Assembly (NCBI GenBank): GCA_963511305.1
Contig: CAUPIJ010000003.1
Coordinates: 59,937 to 123,936, forward strand
Source of the DNA: Propionimicrobium sp963511305
GTDB lineage: Bacteria; Actinomycetota; Actinomycetes; Propionibacteriales; Propionibacteriaceae
Direction of reading: 5' to 3'
Length of the DNA stretch: 64,000 nt
Numbering within the stretch: the first letter of the stretch is position 1; every line of letters begins with the position of its first letter. Under the pieces are notes generated by a model. It saw only the letters and a list, made by a program, of their open reading frames with translations, did not search any database and was not told the DNA's origin. The position numbers and the translations under genes were made by a program. Positions 62,180 to 64,000 of the stretch are shown here, one piece after another.

Positions 62180-62510
62180 GGGCGTCTCCTTCGGGCGTGG
62201 TCTGGTGGGCAAGAATCTCAACATACCTGCCGATCACCTCAACTGCGTCAATCACATACCGCCCATCCGGGCCACTGATCTCCATATCAGTGGTCACGGA
62301 CAGTCCGGGAAAAGATCTGATGCGGAAGAGGACGTCGGCCTTTGAGTACGCTGCCCGGTTCACCCACGCGCTCGATGCGTGCCGCACCTCGATCTGCGCC
62401 CGCACCGTCGCCTTCACTTCATCGCGCGTGGTGGTGAACCCCGCCTTATCCCGAACAACCGTCGGCTGGATGAGGTCGATGGTGGTGCGCATGGATCCCA
62501 AAGAAGCCAT
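62172..62510 (-). CDS. Head closure / head-tail adaptor protein
   Basis: A 112-residue beta-rich protein (TTIDLIQPTVVRDKAGFTTT, YSKADVLFRIRSFPG, YVIDAVEVIGRYVEILAHQ) matching SPP1 gp16-type head-closure proteins. It sits between the connector and gp10-like genes with a ggaaggtg ribosome binding site. Confidence 0.75.
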   Translation of the reverse strand: MASLGSMRTTIDLIQPTVVRDKAGFTTTRDEVKATVRAQIEVRHASSAWVNRAAYSKADVLFRIRSFPGLSVTTDMEISGPDGRYVIDAVEVIGRYVEILAHQTTPEGDAHG

Positions 62511-62514
62511 TGGT

Positions 62515-62832
62515 CTACACCTTCCAATCCCGGTCCAGGCGCAGCAGATTGTTCACCGCGTTCCATACCGCCCGAGCCGCATCTGGCTTATCTGCCCAGA
62601 ACCCTGCCGTGGAACCATCACGCGACTCATAAAAATGGGAGGCGAGCATGACAACGCCCTGCCGGGTCGCCCCAGACATGTCGTGTGTCTCGTAGTAGCC
62701 CTCATCAAGGTGTTGGTAGGAGCAGGCGTAGGAGGTGGCCGCGTTGATCAGCGCGCCGATCAATTGATCGTCATCGTCAAAGGTGATGAGCAGATTCGCC
62801 TTCACCTGATCGATAAGCTCAGTCGTGGTCAT
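62515..62832 (-). CDS. Head-tail connector (gp6-like)
   Basis: A 105-residue helical connector: TELIDQVKANLLITFDDDDQ, LIGALINAATSYACSYQHL and VVMLASHFYESRDG are the HK97 gp6 pattern. I start it at ATG 62832 because ggaggtgg lies upstream. It is the first gene after the capsid. Confidence 0.82.
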   Translation of the reverse strand: MTTTELIDQVKANLLITFDDDDQLIGALINAATSYACSYQHLDEGYYETHDMSGATRQGVVMLASHFYESRDGSTAGFWADKPDAARAVWNAVNNLLRLDRDWKV

Positions 62833-62867
62833 TGCGGCCACCTCCTCTCAGTGTGTAGAACCGCTGG

Positions 62868-64000
62868 TTATGCGGATGCCTTTTGGGTGAGCAGCTTGAC
62901 TGCTTCGGGTAGGACGAGCTTGCCGTCCAGTCGCTGGGATGCGAGGAATCCGACCTGTCCGGTGGTGGCGAACAGTTCGTTGAGCCGCTTAAAGGAGCGG
63001 CCCTGTCGGTCGGCGATCCAGTAATACGACAAGTCACCGAAAGCAACCGTCGACGCACCAGCCTTGATCTCCGGCACAAACGTCGACGTGTGGACCGGGC
63101 GGCCAAGAACCAGATCCGGCGTTCCTGCGGTCAGGGCAGGTTGCCACAAGTACTGGCCGTTGCCGTCCTTGAGCTTGCGGATGGTTTTCACGGTGGAGTC
63201 GTTCATCAGCCACACTGCGTTCTTGCGGTACGGGGCACGAAGGGCGTAGTGCAGGTCGATGAGCTCATCAGCGGTAATGTCGGTGGCCTTGCCCGTGGTC
63301 ACCGCCTTCTCACCACCGCCAGATGCAGTGAAGATGCCGGTGGGTTTGCCCTTGCCGTCTCCGGTAAGGAAGGCTTCTTCCTCGGCAGCGCCGATACGAC
63401 GAGCAAACTCCGATGCCAGGTACTGCTCCACATTGAAAGCACTGTCGTTGAGCAACTCCTCAGAAATCTTGAGGAACGTGCCCAGCTTGAACGCCGACAG
63501 GGAGATTTGGGTGAAGGCCTCATCAGATTCACTGTAGGGTTTGCCTTCATCCAGCCAGGTGGCGGTGCCGTGGGTGGAGACGACTGGGATCTTGCGGTCC
63601 CCCGATGTGGTTTGGATGACCTTGGCGAGAGAGCGCATGATGTTTTGATCCTGCAGCGACTGGATCAGCGTGCGCTCGAACTCATCAGGAACGAGGTATC
63701 CGCCCTCCGTATCCACACCCTCACTTAAAGCATTCCTTACTTCCACCGGTGAGGAGTTCAGGCGCATCGCATCCCAAAACGCGCGCTTGTAAGAAACCGT
63801 AGCGCGGGCAGGTTTCGCCTTGCTGTCCTCGTCAGGGTTGGTGCCGGGTGTTGCTGTGATGGGTGCCCGAGTCGCCTTCGCGAGGTTGGTTTCCATTTGT
63901 TCGGCTCGTTCGGATCGGGCAATCTCGTTAGAAAGCACCTCGATCTCGGCTTCCATCTTCGCGTAAGCCTGATCATCTTCAGCAGACAGGCAACCGGTTG
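62868..64000 (-). CDS. HK97-type major capsid protein, 5' end outside the window
   Basis: The coat protein of the phage head. The frame stays open to the window edge past the ATG at 63956, and the upstream residues (AEDDQAYAKMEAEIEVLSNE) look like the helical N-terminal delta scaffold domain, so the gene probably starts beyond base 64000. HK97-fold marks are EGGYLVPDEFERTLIQSLQD, AEEEAFLTGDGKGKPTGIFT and TPDLVLGRPVHTSTFVPEI. Confidence 0.93.
   Translation of the reverse strand, partial: TGCLSAEDDQAYAKMEAEIEVLSNEIARSERAEQMETNLAKATRAPITATPGTNPDEDSKAKPARATVSYKRAFWDAMRLNSSPVEVRNALSEGVDTEGGYLVPDEFERTLIQSLQDQNIMRSLAKVIQTTSGDRKIPVVSTHGTATWLDEGKPYSESDEAFTQISLSAFKLGTFLKISEELLNDSAFNVEQYLASEFARRIGAAEEEAFLTGDGKGKPTGIFTASGGGEKAVTTGKATDITADELIDLHYALRAPYRKNAVWLMNDSTVKTIRKLKDGNGQYLWQPALTAGTPDLVLGRPVHTSTFVPEIKAGASTVAFGDLSYYWIADRQGRSFKRLNELFATTGQVGFLASQRLDGKLVLPEAVKLLTQKASA

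Overview
The window is chromosomal DNA of a high-GC Gram-positive actinobacterium. The signs are a mycothiol synthase domain, a PknG-type kinase locus, a sortase-anchored surface protein, GTG/TTG starts with strong GGAGG ribosome binding sites, and general codon use. An Actinomycetaceae-like host (Actinomyces, Winkia, Varibaculum and relatives) is my best inference, not a demonstrated fact. I recognise no rRNA, tRNA or CRISPR array. Most of the first 31 kb is ordinary chromosome, 31-39.6 kb is a scarred accessory region, and 39.6 kb to the end is a prophage or phage-like element read mostly on the minus strand that continues beyond base 64000.

1-10.4 kb (minus strand): purA (partial), a queuosine-precursor transporter, and a tightly coupled PknG-type phosphosignalling operon. 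In transcription order this is TelA, a small acidic protein, a four-helix-bundle membrane sensor, a helical protein, a PknG-like kinase with zinc ribbons and TPRs, a PP2C phosphatase with a zinc ribbon, a von Willebrand A protein and an FHA protein with a zinc ribbon. Kinase, phosphatase and phospho-reader share the same kind of Cys4 ribbon. 10.5-20.4 kb: a DUF2079 membrane protein, two DHA2-type MFS exporters flanking an FMN-riboswitch-controlled ribD-ribE-ribBA-ribH operon, and an M20 amidohydrolase. 20.5-28.8 kb is a phosphate cluster: pstSCAB with a PHO-box-like direct repeat upstream, a Nudix/histidine-phosphatase fusion, and a single reading frame joining mycothiol synthase (MshD) to polyphosphate kinase (Ppk1). 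28.8-30.8 kb: dtd, a 33-codon membrane peptide, a nitrobindin-like protein and ygfZ.

31-39.6 kb is accessory DNA: three intact toxin-antitoxin pairs (RelBE, Phd/PIN, DinJ/YafQ-like), a fourth broken pair, two displaced ygfZ fragments, remnants of an exonuclease, a hexapeptide transferase and RloB, and a 1186-residue LPxTG surface protein with a CAP-like domain between alanine-rich coiled coils. Its signal-peptide coding region carries a G8 tract. The region ends in an hsdM gene that breaks off just before its AdoMet-binding motif; that break is my best candidate for the left end of the integrated element.

39.6-64 kb: a Ymh-family gene, two overlapping large serine recombinases, a zinc-finger HTH protein, a decayed endolysin tail, an ECF sigma/ABC-transporter/lipoprotein cargo module, a low-GC PadR/DUF1700 import from a Firmicute-like source, then a siphovirus late operon read right to left: HK97-type capsid, connector, head closure, gp10-like, tail terminator, major tail protein, gpG/gpGT chaperones with a CCCAAAA -1 frameshift site, tape measure, Dit, tail spike, DUF1617, holins and a CW_7 amidase endolysin. 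A small membrane protein and an alpha/beta hydrolase sit as a counter-oriented moron between the chaperone and tape-measure genes.
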